Shown here one piece after another: positions 9,427 to 19,020 of a stretch of DNA of 64,000 nucleotides. Origin of the DNA: a virus. Where the stretch lies: positions 62,001 through 126,000 of the IMG/VR virus record IMGVR_UViG_3300008117_000004; one strand, written 5' to 3'. The notes below the pieces were generated by a model. The model did not search any database. It saw only the letters and a program-made list of their open reading frames with translations, and had not been told where the DNA came from. Made by a program: the position numbers and the translations under genes. The stretch's first letter is position 1, and the number at the start of each line of letters is the position of its first letter.

Positions 9427-9447
9427 ATAGTAGTTCAATTAGATTAC

Positions 9448-11538
9448 CTACGGATTGACTACCGATTCAACCATAAAACATAGCCTTATTGTGTACCCAC
9501 CTGATGCCAAAGGTTGAAATTGCATTCTTATTTCAAGAGTACTGGAATCAATAACTTTACCCGATATATGTTGACAATAATAGAGTATATTAGGATGTGT
9601 ATCTTGTAAACCAAAATTGGAAACAACAACGTTATCATCAGGACCACCCGTAAATGTACCAGAAGCGAAGGTTATGCGAACTGTTATCCAACCAGATGTG
9701 GTTGAAAAACTACTACCGATTCCAGATACATCAGTTACAGCAATCACTCCACCTTTTTGAGTACCATAGTAACCAAATCCACCACCACTCGAATTTCTAA
9801 CAAATACAATATACCCGGATGTATGATTACTGACGATATTATTAACTCTACCAATCATCACACCTTGATTATTTATCTCCATTTTTTTAACACCAAGAGA
9901 GGTAAAACCAATCACACCCGGATCACTTGAATAAAGACCAGTTGAAGTACTATTATTAAAACACAGTGATGGTTTTGTAATAGTACCAGACACGGTTGGT
10001 GTCTGTGCTACTCCAGTATATCCCCACAATTGAACACCCTGAGAATTCACATAAGCAGCTGTATAAGTATTTGAACCATCTTCCACATCAAATCTGGTGA
10101 TTGTTCGACTACTAGAAAGTTCAGATGTTGTAAATCTAGCAGTTATTAAAACGCCATAAGCAAGTGATGTTCCATTATTTTTTATTTGAGTTCCATACCC
10201 ATTAGAGATATTAGAATATATTAGAGTTTGGCCAAGACTCGAAAGTTGAATGTAGTTGTTTGTTATTTCATTATAGATGTTAAAAGTACTATTGTTAGAA
10301 TTTCCAAATCCTAAATAAGCTGATCTAGTTGGAGTTAATGTTGTGTCTAATCCACCAGTTCTATAAAATTGTATATAAGTACCACCAGCAGTAGTATCAG
10401 AACCTCCTTGTGATCTACCAAACAAACTTAAAAGACCCCCATTTCCATAAATTCTAACAGAACCAGAACCTTGTGATGAACCACTAGTAAAAACTCTAAG
10501 AACCTCATCACTATTAACAACTGTACTGATATAAGTACTAGCTTGATATAATCCATAATTAGATATATTAAATGTTGTACCAGTACCACCAAATCTTAAA
10601 CCTAAAGAAGATTTACTACTTCCGGATGGAACTCTAACATAAGAAGAATCAACCTCCAATCTTTGATTTCCTGATGTTGAAATAGATACTTGGTTTGTAG
10701 AAGATAAGTAAATACCACTTGATAAATTATTAATAAATGAATAAGGTGGAGATGAAGGTGATGATGTTGATTTAACCAATATTTGACCAGTTGATGGTAT
10801 AATACCAATCCTTTGTGTAGCACTTTGGTTATAAATAAGTAAAGAACTTTGTGATGGTTGATTATCGGGTACTGAAGTAAGATAGTGTATGTTATTTGAA
10901 CTACCACCACTCGTAGAAACCGAGCTAATACTAATACCACTAGACAAAGCTGATGAAGCAACCCACTCAAGAGCACTACCAGCCGAATTTGTTCTTAATA
11001 TATAATCAGCAGTTCCTGGTTGAATTTGAGATAATACAATTTTAGAAGAGGATGTATCAAAATTACTAGGAACTATATTTGTAATATTAGCACCATTTCC
11101 AGAAAATGAAGTAGCTTTAATAGTACCAGATACATCCAACTTAGCAGTAGATGTAACAGAGCTAGCATTGTTATGATTTATAGCAATAGTTTTACCAGTA
11201 ATCACACCAGCTGGTGTTGTGTATTCAATCTCAAACATATTACTATTAGTAAGAAAGTTATTAGAATTTAAAACCTTTAAAACCTGACCCAGTCTATATG
11301 TAGTTGTTTCGGTAAATGTAGGTATAATAGTAGTCGGAACTGATAAACCTGTTGAATTTTCTTTCTTCCATCCATTATTTACCCAAACATAAGGTACTCC
11401 CTCACTAGTATCAAATACTCTCAAGCCCTCATATTTATATACTATAGCATCTCTTGCATTTGATCCTGATGCTACAATTCTATCATCTATTGGTCTAGGT
11501 GAACTAAGTTTAAAACCATCTATAATTTCTATTGCCAT
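9448..11538 (-). CDS. Tail fibre / receptor-binding-type structural protein
   Basis: The 696-residue protein is rich in Ser, Thr, Gly and Asn. Its N-terminal domain includes RDAIVYKYEGLRVFDTSEGV followed by PYVWVNNGW, a layout I associate with attachment regions of phage tail or appendage proteins. The middle is made of short beta repeats typical of trimeric fibres, and the C-terminus is a compact beta-rich domain ending TIRLCFMVESVVNP. It likely sits at the virion surface. It is the last of three minus-strand structural genes (14720 down to 9448), with a 4-base A/T spacer between a TATATATA element and its ATG. Confidence 0.65.
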   Translation of the reverse strand: MAIEIIDGFKLSSPRPIDDRIVASGSNARDAIVYKYEGLRVFDTSEGVPYVWVNNGWKKENSTGLSVPTTIIPTFTETTTYRLGQVLKVLNSNNFLTNSNMFEIEYTTPAGVITGKTIAINHNNASSVTSTAKLDVSGTIKATSFSGNGANITNIVPSNFDTSSSKIVLSQIQPGTADYILRTNSAGSALEWVASSALSSGISISSVSTSGGSSNNIHYLTSVPDNQPSQSSLLIYNQSATQRIGIIPSTGQILVKSTSSPSSPPYSFINNLSSGIYLSSTNQVSISTSGNQRLEVDSSYVRVPSGSSKSSLGLRFGGTGTTFNISNYGLYQASTYISTVVNSDEVLRVFTSGSSQGSGSVRIYGNGGLLSLFGRSQGGSDTTAGGTYIQFYRTGGLDTTLTPTRSAYLGFGNSNNSTFNIYNEITNNYIQLSSLGQTLIYSNISNGYGTQIKNNGTSLAYGVLITARFTTSELSSSRTITRFDVEDGSNTYTAAYVNSQGVQLWGYTGVAQTPTVSGTITKPSLCFNNSTSTGLYSSDPGVIGFTSLGVKKMEINNQGVMIGRVNNIVSNHTSGYIVFVRNSSGGGFGYYGTQKGGVIAVTDVSGIGSSFSTTSGWITVRITFASGTFTGGPDDNVVVSNFGLQDTHPNILYYCQHISGKVIDSSTLEIRMQFQPLASGGYTIRLCFMVESVVNP

Positions 11539-11556
11539 AAACTATATATAAAATTT

Positions 11557-13095
11557 TTAATATCCAAATTGGAAAATTTCTGAAGGAGGTCCAATTTCAA
11601 CACTCTCCCACTTATAAACATAAAATTCTTTTGATTGCCAGTAACCATCTGGTGATGAAAGTACTTTAGTTGTATATGAAAACGAAGCTGATATAGTAGC
11701 ACCATAACTATTATAAATATTTGATAGTGTACCATAATCTTTATCATATATAAAAAAGAAGTTTCCAATACCTGTTATATCATAACTTTTATCCTCTTTA
11801 GGTTCAATTTTTTTAGTTAAACTGGATAAATTGGCTATTGTTATTGAACTAAATGTACTAAATCCATAAAAATAAGGATAAACACCAACAACTGATTTTG
11901 TTATACTATTACTATTTAATCCATCATTGACAGTCATAGTAAATGTTGATGTTGTTGCTTGTAATGGTGTTATAACAGCTCCTTCTATTTCACCATTTAT
12001 TTTAAATGAATAAGGACTAGAAATAGGAGCATAACTACTAGGTATCATATTAGTAAATAATGTAGGTAGTAAATCATTTGTTCTTTTATAGATAGTATAA
12101 TCTAAAAATATTTTTGGTGAAGTTCCTACTTCTAAATATTTATTAGTTTTTAATACAAGATCACATTCAGGTGCTTGATATTCATAAATTATTCTACTAA
12201 GTAAATCGGAAAGACTATTTTTTGAAAAAGTAGATCCAGGTTCTATATCACCGATTTTAATTGGAACCATTCTATGATCAGTAAAGTCAAGTGAATAACC
12301 ATTTAAATTAGCAGGATTACCATATAAATTAAGTTCAGAACCAGTGACACCAGCCCAATCAGTATTAGTAACTTCAATTTTTGACCAAGTAAGTCCTCCG
12401 TTAAACCATGTTAGTATCTTACCATCTAACCCATCGGTTGTTTGCTCATCAGTTGATTGTTGTATAGTAGGGTAAATAATATTATTAATAGAAACAGTAC
12501 CTCCAGAATTGGTATTTAAGCCAGTATATGGATCTATACCACGTGATAATAAAGATATATCACCACTTGAATTTATTAAATTCAAAGTTAATTTTGAAGC
12601 TGTTGTACCAACAACATAATCACTTGATATGTATGGTGATTTAGTGTATATTGATGAGTTTGTACCAGATAAAATAACGATTTTAGTTTGTAATTGTGTT
12701 ATAGAATCCTTCTTAGTATTGAATAAGAAAAGATCCACTTCACTACTCAACAAATCATTATTCATTATTTCAGTAGTTGAATAGGTACCATTACTATAAT
12801 ACCTTTTACCTAAATATATTTTTTTTGTTAAATCTTCATTTGGATTTCCTGTATCTATACCAATATAATATGAACCACTAGCACTTGTCTCTTTAAATGG
12901 TGTTGTGTCCCATATTGATAATATAGAGTCTCTCAACATTTTTGGTGAAATTAATTTATCCTCATTATCAAATAAGTTAGTATAAACATAGTTATTACCA
13001 AAAGAATATGATTGTGTTCCTGAATCAGACAATACTAAAACACTACTCAATGAGTAGTAAGAAGTTGAATCATATTTACTATAAGTACCTGCCAT
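11557..13095 (-). CDS. Virion surface/tail protein, paralogue B
   Basis: The 512-residue protein shares its N-terminal 170 residues with the neighbour at 13098-14720. Both have KLISPK, then R-D-A/S, then IGID-S/T-GNP, then IYLGKR, an ...LFNTK-like strand and (A/S)GTNSS followed by YT-K/Q-(A/S)PYI. Later parts are Ser/Thr-rich beta sandwich-like sequence. The shared part probably anchors both proteins to the same virion site, while the divergent C-termini may bind different partners. Two bases separate it from the upstream paralogue. Confidence 0.6.
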   Translation of the reverse strand: MAGTYSKYDSTSYYSLSSVLVLSDSGTQSYSFGNNYVYTNLFDNEDKLISPKMLRDSILSIWDTTPFKETSASGSYYIGIDTGNPNEDLTKKIYLGKRYYSNGTYSTTEIMNNDLLSSEVDLFLFNTKKDSITQLQTKIVILSGTNSSIYTKSPYISSDYVVGTTASKLTLNLINSSGDISLLSRGIDPYTGLNTNSGGTVSINNIIYPTIQQSTDEQTTDGLDGKILTWFNGGLTWSKIEVTNTDWAGVTGSELNLYGNPANLNGYSLDFTDHRMVPIKIGDIEPGSTFSKNSLSDLLSRIIYEYQAPECDLVLKTNKYLEVGTSPKIFLDYTIYKRTNDLLPTLFTNMIPSSYAPISSPYSFKINGEIEGAVITPLQATTSTFTMTVNDGLNSNSITKSVVGVYPYFYGFSTFSSITIANLSSLTKKIEPKEDKSYDITGIGNFFFIYDKDYGTLSNIYNSYGATISASFSYTTKVLSSPDGYWQSKEFYVYKWESVEIGPPSEIFQFGY

Positions 13096-13097
13096 AA

Positions 13098-14720
13098 TTA
13101 AAATTTAAATTCAAATGATCCATTTTGTGAGTAACTACAAGTAGCTACTGTTCTCCAAACAGTGTAATTAGTTGGAGTAGCATAATTAGCGTTTGATAAT
13201 CCAGTACTATAAGTAAAGAATGATGAAGATAAATCACCATTATATAATATAAATCCATTAGGATCCTTTATTCTAGATACAACGGTATTAAAATAAGCTG
13301 TTGGAAAACAAAAATAAAAGTATCCACTACCGGTAGAATTAAATGTAACTGAATTAGTTACCCCTGGATATGGTTGCAATAATTTTGAAATTGTTGTAAC
13401 TCCACTTGTAAATATCGAACTATTTGTTGTAATAACAGAATTTGTAAAACCATAAAATATAGGGTAAATATAGGTAAATGAAGCAGTAGCACTATGACTA
13501 AATCCATAAGGATAAGATGATGCTGTAAAACCATCTCTATCAGAAACTTGAAAACCAAAGCTAACGGTTCCATATGTTGCTCTACTTTTAGATATACTAA
13601 CCGTTCCACTAAATGTTGTACCAGGTAATGATGTTGAAAAAGATAAACCACAATATGGTTGACCCAATGGGTATAAAGTTGTTCCAATTGGACTTGGCTC
13701 ATTTGAAATTACATAATAATCTCTAACATACTCACTACTTTCTCTTGGATATATTGTAAGATTATATTTTAAGTTTAAAGTTGCGGTTGTTCCAACTTCA
13801 GCATAACTATTTAAACTAGATGTATTTATAGCCTCAACTGAGATATGAGGTGGTATATAAGGAAATAATAAATTTCTCAACACTTCACTAATAGGCCAAT
13901 TTTGATAACCACTACCATTATAAAAAGAGTTTGATGAGAAAGATGTTCCAACTGCAATACCACCAACTTTACTTGGCACTATTGTATTATTTATAAACTC
14001 TAAAGAGTATCCATTTAAACTAACGGTACTACCATAAATATTTGTTGGACTTCCTGGACTACCAATAGTAGCAATACTAACATTTGTATTATCCCATCTT
14101 AAACTACCATTAGGATAAGTACCATAATATCTCAATACTTTACCATTTGAAGCAGAAGCGGATGATTCAGCAACAGTTGGAAAAATTATACCGTTGATAG
14201 AAACTCTACCAGTTGAGCTATAGATGTTAATTGAACCACTATTAATTGATGGATTTCTAAACTCAAAATCAAATTTTGTTCCATCACTAATACTTTCTAT
14301 ATAAGGGGCTTGTGTATATAAAGATGAATTGGTACCTGCTAAAATTGCAATTCTAGTATTACTCTGTGTAGATGTATCAGGTTTTGTATTAAAAATATAA
14401 ATATCATTATTAGTATTGTTTAATAATGTAGGATTTAAAATATCACTACCACCAAATTGTCTTTTACCTAAATAAATTTTTTGCTTTATATCACGATTAG
14501 ATGGATTACCAGAATCTATACCAATATATTCAGTTCCAGCAGTTGTGGTGGTTTGTTTAATTGGTGAATTCGCCCAAGTTGATAAAAAAGCATCTCTAAC
14601 ATCTTTAGGTGATATAAGTTTGTGTGTATTATCTGGAATATTTTTTAGTACACTTAATATATCTGGAAGTCTCGAAGCTTCATACTCAGTACCGATGTTT
14701 ACACTATATGTAGCAGGCAT
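13098..14720 (-). CDS. Virion surface/tail protein, paralogue A
   Basis: The 540-residue protein is the paralogue of the gene just downstream, with a matching N-terminal block from HKLISPKDVRDAFLS to the GTNSS region. The C-terminal half is Tyr/Ser/Thr-rich beta structure, ending CSYSQNGSFEFKF. It is the first gene of the structural group, with TTAATATATA 19 bases before the ATG and a minus-strand terminator just upstream that separates it from the previous unit. A tail, collar or fibre role is inferred from composition and neighbours. Confidence 0.6.
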   Translation of the reverse strand: MPATYSVNIGTEYEASRLPDILSVLKNIPDNTHKLISPKDVRDAFLSTWANSPIKQTTTTAGTEYIGIDSGNPSNRDIKQKIYLGKRQFGGSDILNPTLLNNTNNDIYIFNTKPDTSTQSNTRIAILAGTNSSLYTQAPYIESISDGTKFDFEFRNPSINSGSINIYSSTGRVSINGIIFPTVAESSASASNGKVLRYYGTYPNGSLRWDNTNVSIATIGSPGSPTNIYGSTVSLNGYSLEFINNTIVPSKVGGIAVGTSFSSNSFYNGSGYQNWPISEVLRNLLFPYIPPHISVEAINTSSLNSYAEVGTTATLNLKYNLTIYPRESSEYVRDYYVISNEPSPIGTTLYPLGQPYCGLSFSTSLPGTTFSGTVSISKSRATYGTVSFGFQVSDRDGFTASSYPYGFSHSATASFTYIYPIFYGFTNSVITTNSSIFTSGVTTISKLLQPYPGVTNSVTFNSTGSGYFYFCFPTAYFNTVVSRIKDPNGFILYNGDLSSSFFTYSTGLSNANYATPTNYTVWRTVATCSYSQNGSFEFKF

Positions 14721-14739
14721 TTAATATATTCTTTTTTTG

Positions 14740-14749
14740 TATATATTAA
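14740..14749 (-). promoter_or_regulatory. TTAATATATA promoter-like element
   Basis: It is a perfect element on the minus strand, 19 bases before the ATG at 14720, placed right after the terminator of the upstream unit, as expected for a promoter starting a new transcript. Confidence 0.55.
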
Positions 14750-14780
14750 ATAAAAAAAGTCCGATTTAACATCGGACTTT
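14750..14780 (-). terminator. Intrinsic terminator
   Basis: AAGTCCGAT and ATCGGACTT form a perfect 9-base-pair stem with loop TTAAC. A T run follows on the minus strand, ending the unit that contains 14801-15202. Confidence 0.85.
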
Positions 14781-14800
14781 ATATTTTAGAAAATTTAATT

Positions 14801-15202
14801 TTAATTAAATAAAAACTCTAATGTTATTAAATCTTTTACCTTAGCAGTCTCCAATTTAAGATCTTCAAAATTTATTTTATCATAAGGAATTTCATTTTCC
14901 AACTCTAAAAAGTCATTCATTTCATTTTGAAATGCTTCTGGATTTGTTAAATTAACAGCACCTTCTACTTCTTGACCATCTTGGTTATATACTTTAGTAG
15001 GTTGTCCATTTTCATCACGATCAGTATATTTCTCGATTAATCTTTTTTCTAATTTTGCTTTATCTTCAACAATAGAAGATAATTCTTTGATAATTCTAGT
15101 TAATCTAAATGCGCAAGTAGCGTTGATATCAGTATCAATTAATGTATTTAATGCTGATATTGTTTCACTTGATAATTCTGAATTTTTTATTTTAATAGAC
15201 AT
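14801..15202 (-). CDS. Small helical phage protein (DUF1617-like)
   Basis: The 133-residue protein starts MSIKIKNSELSSETISALN and has a helical N-terminal half (RLTRIIKELSSIVEDKAKLE) followed by KYTDRDENGQPTKVYNQDGQ, a turn-rich acidic segment. The layout resembles small phage proteins annotated DUF1617 near tail genes. The resemblance is from memory and not strong. It lies 22 bases downstream of the methyltransferase on the same strand and ends at a terminator. Confidence 0.5.
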   Translation of the reverse strand: MSIKIKNSELSSETISALNTLIDTDINATCAFRLTRIIKELSSIVEDKAKLEKRLIEKYTDRDENGQPTKVYNQDGQEVEGAVNLTNPEAFQNEMNDFLELENEIPYDKINFEDLKLETAKVKDLITLEFLFN

Positions 15203-15224
15203 ATTACTTTATTATTTTTTTATT

Positions 15225-15944
15225 TTATGTATTTATTTCTGTTTTGTTTTCTCCTAACCTATTTTTTATCAATAAAAAATAATTTTCATCCTTTTCAATT
15301 AAAATATATTTTCTATTTAAAATTTGACAGGCTTCACCGGTTGTACCAGATCCAGCAAAAGTATCCAACACCAAATCACCTTCATTAGAGTGTTTTTTAA
15401 CTAAATCTTGTATTAAACTAAGTGGCTTTTGAGTTGGGTGATCCAATCTTTCTTTTCCATGACAAATTGGATATCTATAAACACCATTATCATACTCGGA
15501 GTTAAAAGTAGGTTTCTTACCTTTTACAAAAGTGAAAAAATATTCGTTAGCATTTGAAAGATAATTAACTTTAGAATTTATAGGAACTGGATTGGTTTTT
15601 TGCCATTGACAAACTCTTGCTTGTTTGAATTTATACTTATCGGCTATTTCTTTTATAATAGTTGACTTCCATATATCAAAAAAGAATATTAGAGTACCAC
15701 CATCTTTTAATATTCTAAAATATTCTTTAAATAAGAGATCCCAGTTAATTTCTTCTTTATCCCATTCACCAAAGTCAATAGAGTGACTACCATACTTTGT
15801 TATTATATCAGAATTAGCTTTATCTGAATAGTTTTTAAAATTTGATGACTTGGATATTTGATAAGGTGGATCTGTTAATATCAAACTAATTGATTTATCT
15901 TTTAAATTAGATATATAGTTAAAGCAATCATCATGAACTAACAT
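15225..15944 (-). CDS. DNA N6-adenine (or N4-cytosine) methyltransferase
   Basis: The 239-residue protein has motif IV TDPPYQ (residues 24-29) before the SAM-binding motif TFAGSGTTGEA near the C-terminus. This is the beta-type order of amino-methyltransferases. DPPY favours adenine-N6 or cytosine-N4 methylation. HPTQKP, also typical of this group, precedes the SAM motif. No restriction endonuclease gene is adjacent, so the enzyme is an orphan that may protect phage DNA or mark its own genome. It is transcribed divergently from the baseplate gene. Confidence 0.88.
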   Translation of the reverse strand: MLVHDDCFNYISNLKDKSISLILTDPPYQISKSSNFKNYSDKANSDIITKYGSHSIDFGEWDKEEINWDLLFKEYFRILKDGGTLIFFFDIWKSTIIKEIADKYKFKQARVCQWQKTNPVPINSKVNYLSNANEYFFTFVKGKKPTFNSEYDNGVYRYPICHGKERLDHPTQKPLSLIQDLVKKHSNEGDLVLDTFAGSGTTGEACQILNRKYILIEKDENYFLLIKNRLGENKTEINT

Positions 15945-15995
15945 AGTTGTATATATAAACTTGACATGAGCTCTCTAAAAAAATATATATATTTT

Positions 15996-16760
15996 ATGAG
16001 AATAATTGATTTTATAAAGAATATCTTTTCCAAAAAGAAAGAAATAGATTTAAGTATCTTACCATCACAAGGTTATTTTTATAATAATGACTTTAAAGTC
16101 TTTATCAAAAAAGCAAATGATAAAGATATAAAAGACTATGAGATGGGCTTTGTAATAGATGATTTAAGTGTAGTTCTTAGAAAAGTTAAGAAGATCGTTA
16201 AGAAGAATATTATTATACCAGATAGTTATACATTTGAGTATATAAAAAGTATTGATGTTATTTTCTTATTTTTTGAAATAGTAAAATTTACAAAGAATAA
16301 AAAGATTAAAATTTTCTACTTTGATGAATTTGGTGAAGATCACGTTGTTGATTTTGAATCAAAAAATTTTAACTATTTTAATTTTAAACATCTAAATAAA
16401 AATTGGAATAATGAATTAAAAGAGTTTTTAATTGATGGATATAAATTTACATTACCATCATTAGGCGTTGAAAACTCAATAACTCAATTTCTAATAGATA
16501 AATCTTATGAACCGGGTGCTGAAAAGTATAATGAATATAATTATAACTTTGTTTATTTTGTTGGTAACAAAGACTTTTTAACTTATGATGAAATAGATAA
16601 TCTAATTCAAATATTTAATAATGATTTAGATGATGATGAAAAATATAAAGTTGATAGTATAATAAATAAATTCTTAGGATTACATAAATACACACTCAAA
16701 AAAGGAGATAAAGTTATTGAAATAACCTCTAGAATAAATTTAGAAAATATATGGAAATAA
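15996..16760 (+). CDS. T4 gp26-like baseplate protein
   Basis: The protein has 254 residues from the chosen start (MRIIDFIKNIF). Residues 18-40 contain LSILPSQGYFYNNDFKVFIK. This matches the 'LPS+G+FY' opening of the T4 baseplate hub family (gp26-like), followed by segments typical of the family (DKDIKDYEM; YTFEYIKSIDVIFLFFEIVK). Such proteins join the central part of the contractile-tail baseplate. An upstream ATG at 15966 would add ten residues encoded in A/T-rich promoter-like sequence, so I prefer 15996. A terminator follows directly. Confidence 0.65.
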   Translation: MRIIDFIKNIFSKKKEIDLSILPSQGYFYNNDFKVFIKKANDKDIKDYEMGFVIDDLSVVLRKVKKIVKKNIIIPDSYTFEYIKSIDVIFLFFEIVKFTKNKKIKIFYFDEFGEDHVVDFESKNFNYFNFKHLNKNWNNELKEFLIDGYKFTLPSLGVENSITQFLIDKSYEPGAEKYNEYNYNFVYFVGNKDFLTYDEIDNLIQIFNNDLDDDEKYKVDSIINKFLGLHKYTLKKGDKVIEITSRINLENIWK

Positions 16761-16790
16761 AAAAACCCACTCAAATGAGTGGGTTTTTTG
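16761..16790. terminator. Bidirectional intrinsic terminator
   Basis: AACCCACTCA pairs with TGAGTGGGTT around an AA loop, with A and T runs on the two sides. It separates the convergent baseplate and Ro60 genes. Confidence 0.85.
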
Positions 16791-16793
16791 TTA

Positions 16794-17768
16794 TTAAATC
16801 TCAATGGATTTAATTTCGTTTACTAACGCATTTCTGTCAGTTTTTAGTAATTCAATTACATCAAAAACTTTATCAGAAAAACCAGCCAAACAGTAAACAC
16901 CATTTTCAGGTAGTTGTAAAGTACCATACCCAGCAAGATCCCAAGAGAATACTGAAGGATTAGCCCCAAATCTTTTCTTATATTGGTTAAACTCAGCACT
17001 TGGTGATGTATAACCAATCCAACCTTGCATATCACTTAAAATAACGATGTTATCATAAGCCTTATTAGCATTTTGGAAGATAGACTTAAAGTTAGTACCA
17101 CCACCAGAGTATCTAAAAGAGCTTCTTATTGTCATTACAGAATCCAATGGATTGTAAGTCTTATAATTAGCACTTGTAGAGAAAGTCATAACGTCACAGT
17201 TATTTGCTTTCGCAATAATTGCTCCGAATAAACTCGCAATTTCTGATGGTCTACCACTCATAGATCCAGATACGTCCATTACAAGTAATGTTTCACCTTC
17301 AAACTTTGGTACATTTTGTACTGAAACTTCAAGAGCGTTGTTGATAGCAACTAACACTTGTCTTGTTTCCTTGTTTGAAGGAAGCTTAGAGATTTCTTCA
17401 TAAGCTGTAGAGAATCTGAATGGTAAAACTCTACTCTTTTTGATTAATTTTTCATCAACCAACATTTCACAAGCCGCAGTAACAGATTGTGGAGCTTGAG
17501 AGACAATGTTTCTCAAGTTTCTTAAAAGAGCAAAGTAACCCAATTTTCTTGTAGAGATTAACTCTGTCCAAGCATCAGCCTTTAATTGTGCCAAATCTTC
17601 TGAGTTCTCAGCTGATTGACCAGCTGCTGATAACTTAGCTTCCCAAGTATCAGTGTTTTTTAACTTATCATTGATTAATAAGTTAAGTGCTTCAGAGTTT
17701 TTCTCTGTTGGCACTGGGTGTACTAAGTTAACAACGTCAACTAATTTATACATTTTTCTTTTTTTCAT
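16794..17768 (-). CDS. Ro60-like protein, C-terminal part (TROVE end plus vWA)
   Basis: The 324-residue protein continues the TROVE fold (MYKLVDVVNLVHPVP; LISTRKLGYFALLRNLRNI). It then carries a von Willebrand A domain with a complete metal-ion site: D165-V-S-G-S169, Thr225 in GGGTNF and Asp246 in ILSDMQGW. Ro60 binds misfolded RNAs and Y RNAs in a ring. The N-terminal part is encoded at 18456-18926, separated by an HNH gene. The start overlaps the end of the HNH gene by 23 bases. Whether the two chains assemble is unknown, but both look intact and undecayed. Confidence 0.8.
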   Translation of the reverse strand: MKKRKMYKLVDVVNLVHPVPTEKNSEALNLLINDKLKNTDTWEAKLSAAGQSAENSEDLAQLKADAWTELISTRKLGYFALLRNLRNIVSQAPQSVTAACEMLVDEKLIKKSRVLPFRFSTAYEEISKLPSNKETRQVLVAINNALEVSVQNVPKFEGETLLVMDVSGSMSGRPSEIASLFGAIIAKANNCDVMTFSTSANYKTYNPLDSVMTIRSSFRYSGGGTNFKSIFQNANKAYDNIVILSDMQGWIGYTSPSAEFNQYKKRFGANPSVFSWDLAGYGTLQLPENGVYCLAGFSDKVFDVIELLKTDRNALVNEIKSIEI

Positions 17769-18420
17769 AAATTATACTTTTAAATTTTTCTTCAAATTTT
17801 TCCTCTATACCTTTTATACTATGGTGACATTTTTCACATAATGTAATTCCATTATCTATATCCCAAAGAAAATTACACATGATGTAATCTTCGTATTTTA
17901 AAAGATTGTAATCCTCTACAATCTTTGAGAACTTTATAATATGATGTGAATTTAATTTACCACCACTATTACAAATTTGACATTTATATAAGTCACGATC
18001 ATATATAGATTTTCTCCATTCCTTATATAGAGATGATTGTTGTAATCTATTTCTAAATGTGGATCTACCTCCTTTCCACATAGGGTGTTTAAATCCAGGT
18101 CTAAGTCCTATAAATTTACTTCTTATTTTATCTTTATGCTCATCTGTTAAATTTTTACCTAAGTGTGAATTTGATATATTTTTTTTTCTCTCTTCGGTAT
18201 GTGGCTTGGAATTTGAAAATGAAATTTTTTTCTTATGTTCATCTGTAAATTTTCTACCTTTACCAGCATCTGAGTAGTTTCTTGGTTTAATTTCATATTT
18301 TTTAAACCAGTGATATATAACACCTCGATTTAAGTTTAATTTTTTTTCAATTTTAGAGTAAGATAAATTTTCCACAAAATATAAATACTCCAAATCTTCT
18401 TTTGAAATAAAAAAACTCAT
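17746..18420 (-). CDS. HNH homing endonuclease interrupting the Ro60 gene
   Basis: The 224-residue protein has an N-terminal helix-turn-helix-like part (LNLNRGVIYHWFKKYEI), NUMOD3-like segments (GRKFTDEHKKKISFSNS; GKNLTDEHKDKI) and a C-terminal HNH zinc core (CQICNSGGKLNSHHIIKF, later CEKCHHSIKG). It sits exactly between the two halves of Ro60, leaving 35 bases upstream and overlapping the downstream half by 23 bases. That is too little extra sequence for a group I intron. It carries its own TAATATATA element 15 bases before its start. Confidence 0.85.
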   Translation of the reverse strand: MSFFISKEDLEYLYFVENLSYSKIEKKLNLNRGVIYHWFKKYEIKPRNYSDAGKGRKFTDEHKKKISFSNSKPHTEERKKNISNSHLGKNLTDEHKDKIRSKFIGLRPGFKHPMWKGGRSTFRNRLQQSSLYKEWRKSIYDRDLYKCQICNSGGKLNSHHIIKFSKIVEDYNLLKYEDYIMCNFLWDIDNGITLCEKCHHSIKGIEEKFEEKFKSIIYEKKKNV

Positions 18421-18455
18421 AATATACTTTTTAAGTATATATTATTTTTCAAATA

Positions 18456-18926
18456 TCATTTTTTCCATTTAGACAACTGATAACCATCAAATCTATCAAA
18501 TGATTTTGCGAATCCCTTTTTAATAGAGTTAGGAATTTTAGTCCCACAATTTGTATTATAATAAGCTAATATCTCCATCATATCATCAGGTCTAACAACT
18601 ATTTTATCATAGAAATTCTTAGCAAAATCTTTTCCAGATAAATACTTTGCTAACTCACCTGCTAAAGCATGTGCAACAGATCTCATACCAAACTTATCTC
18701 TGGCATAAATAGCTGCTTTAGCGGCAAAAACAGGATCAACTTTGATTAAAAGTTTTTTCAACTCATTCAAAGATTGATCAGATGATCTATAAAATTGATC
18801 ACTAACAAATGATGTTAGTAAAAATGATACTAATGCTAATTCATCAGATTGTGAATAAGCTTGACCTCCTGCTAAGTTATTAGTTAAGGTCTTTTGTTTA
18901 GGTAATGTTGCGTTAAATCTAGCCAT
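18456..18926 (-). CDS. Ro60-like protein, N-terminal TROVE part
   Basis: The 156-residue protein begins MARFNATLPKQKTLTNNLAG and contains the TROVE signature AAIYARDKFGMRSVAHALAG. It stops right after GYQLSKWKK. In intact Ro60 proteins the chain would run on into the KMYKLVDVVNLVHP sequence found at the start of the gene at 16794-17768. It is probably the RNA-binding N-terminal arm of a two-chain Ro60. A structured non-coding region with a terminator lies immediately upstream. Confidence 0.8.
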   Translation of the reverse strand: MARFNATLPKQKTLTNNLAGGQAYSQSDELALVSFLLTSFVSDQFYRSSDQSLNELKKLLIKVDPVFAAKAAIYARDKFGMRSVAHALAGELAKYLSGKDFAKNFYDKIVVRPDDMMEILAYYNTNCGTKIPNSIKKGFAKSFDRFDGYQLSKWKK

Positions 18927-18972
18927 AATTTCTTTAATTTTATTTTAATATTTTTAATTTCTTTAATTTCTA

Positions 18973-19020
18973 CAAAAAAAAATGACCAGAACTATACATT
19001 TGTATATCCTGGTCATTATA
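18973..19020 (-). terminator. Strong terminator with a competing upstream partner
   Basis: On the minus strand AATGACCAG and CTGGTCATT form a 9-base-pair stem followed by nine T. The left arm can instead pair with GGTCATTAT at 19260-19268. The site ends the candidate RNA before Ro60. Confidence 0.8.

Noticed and set aside
17746-18455. Group I or II intron containing the HNH gene inside Ro60
   Set aside because: Apart from the HNH gene only 35 bases remain upstream and none downstream, too few for an intron core.
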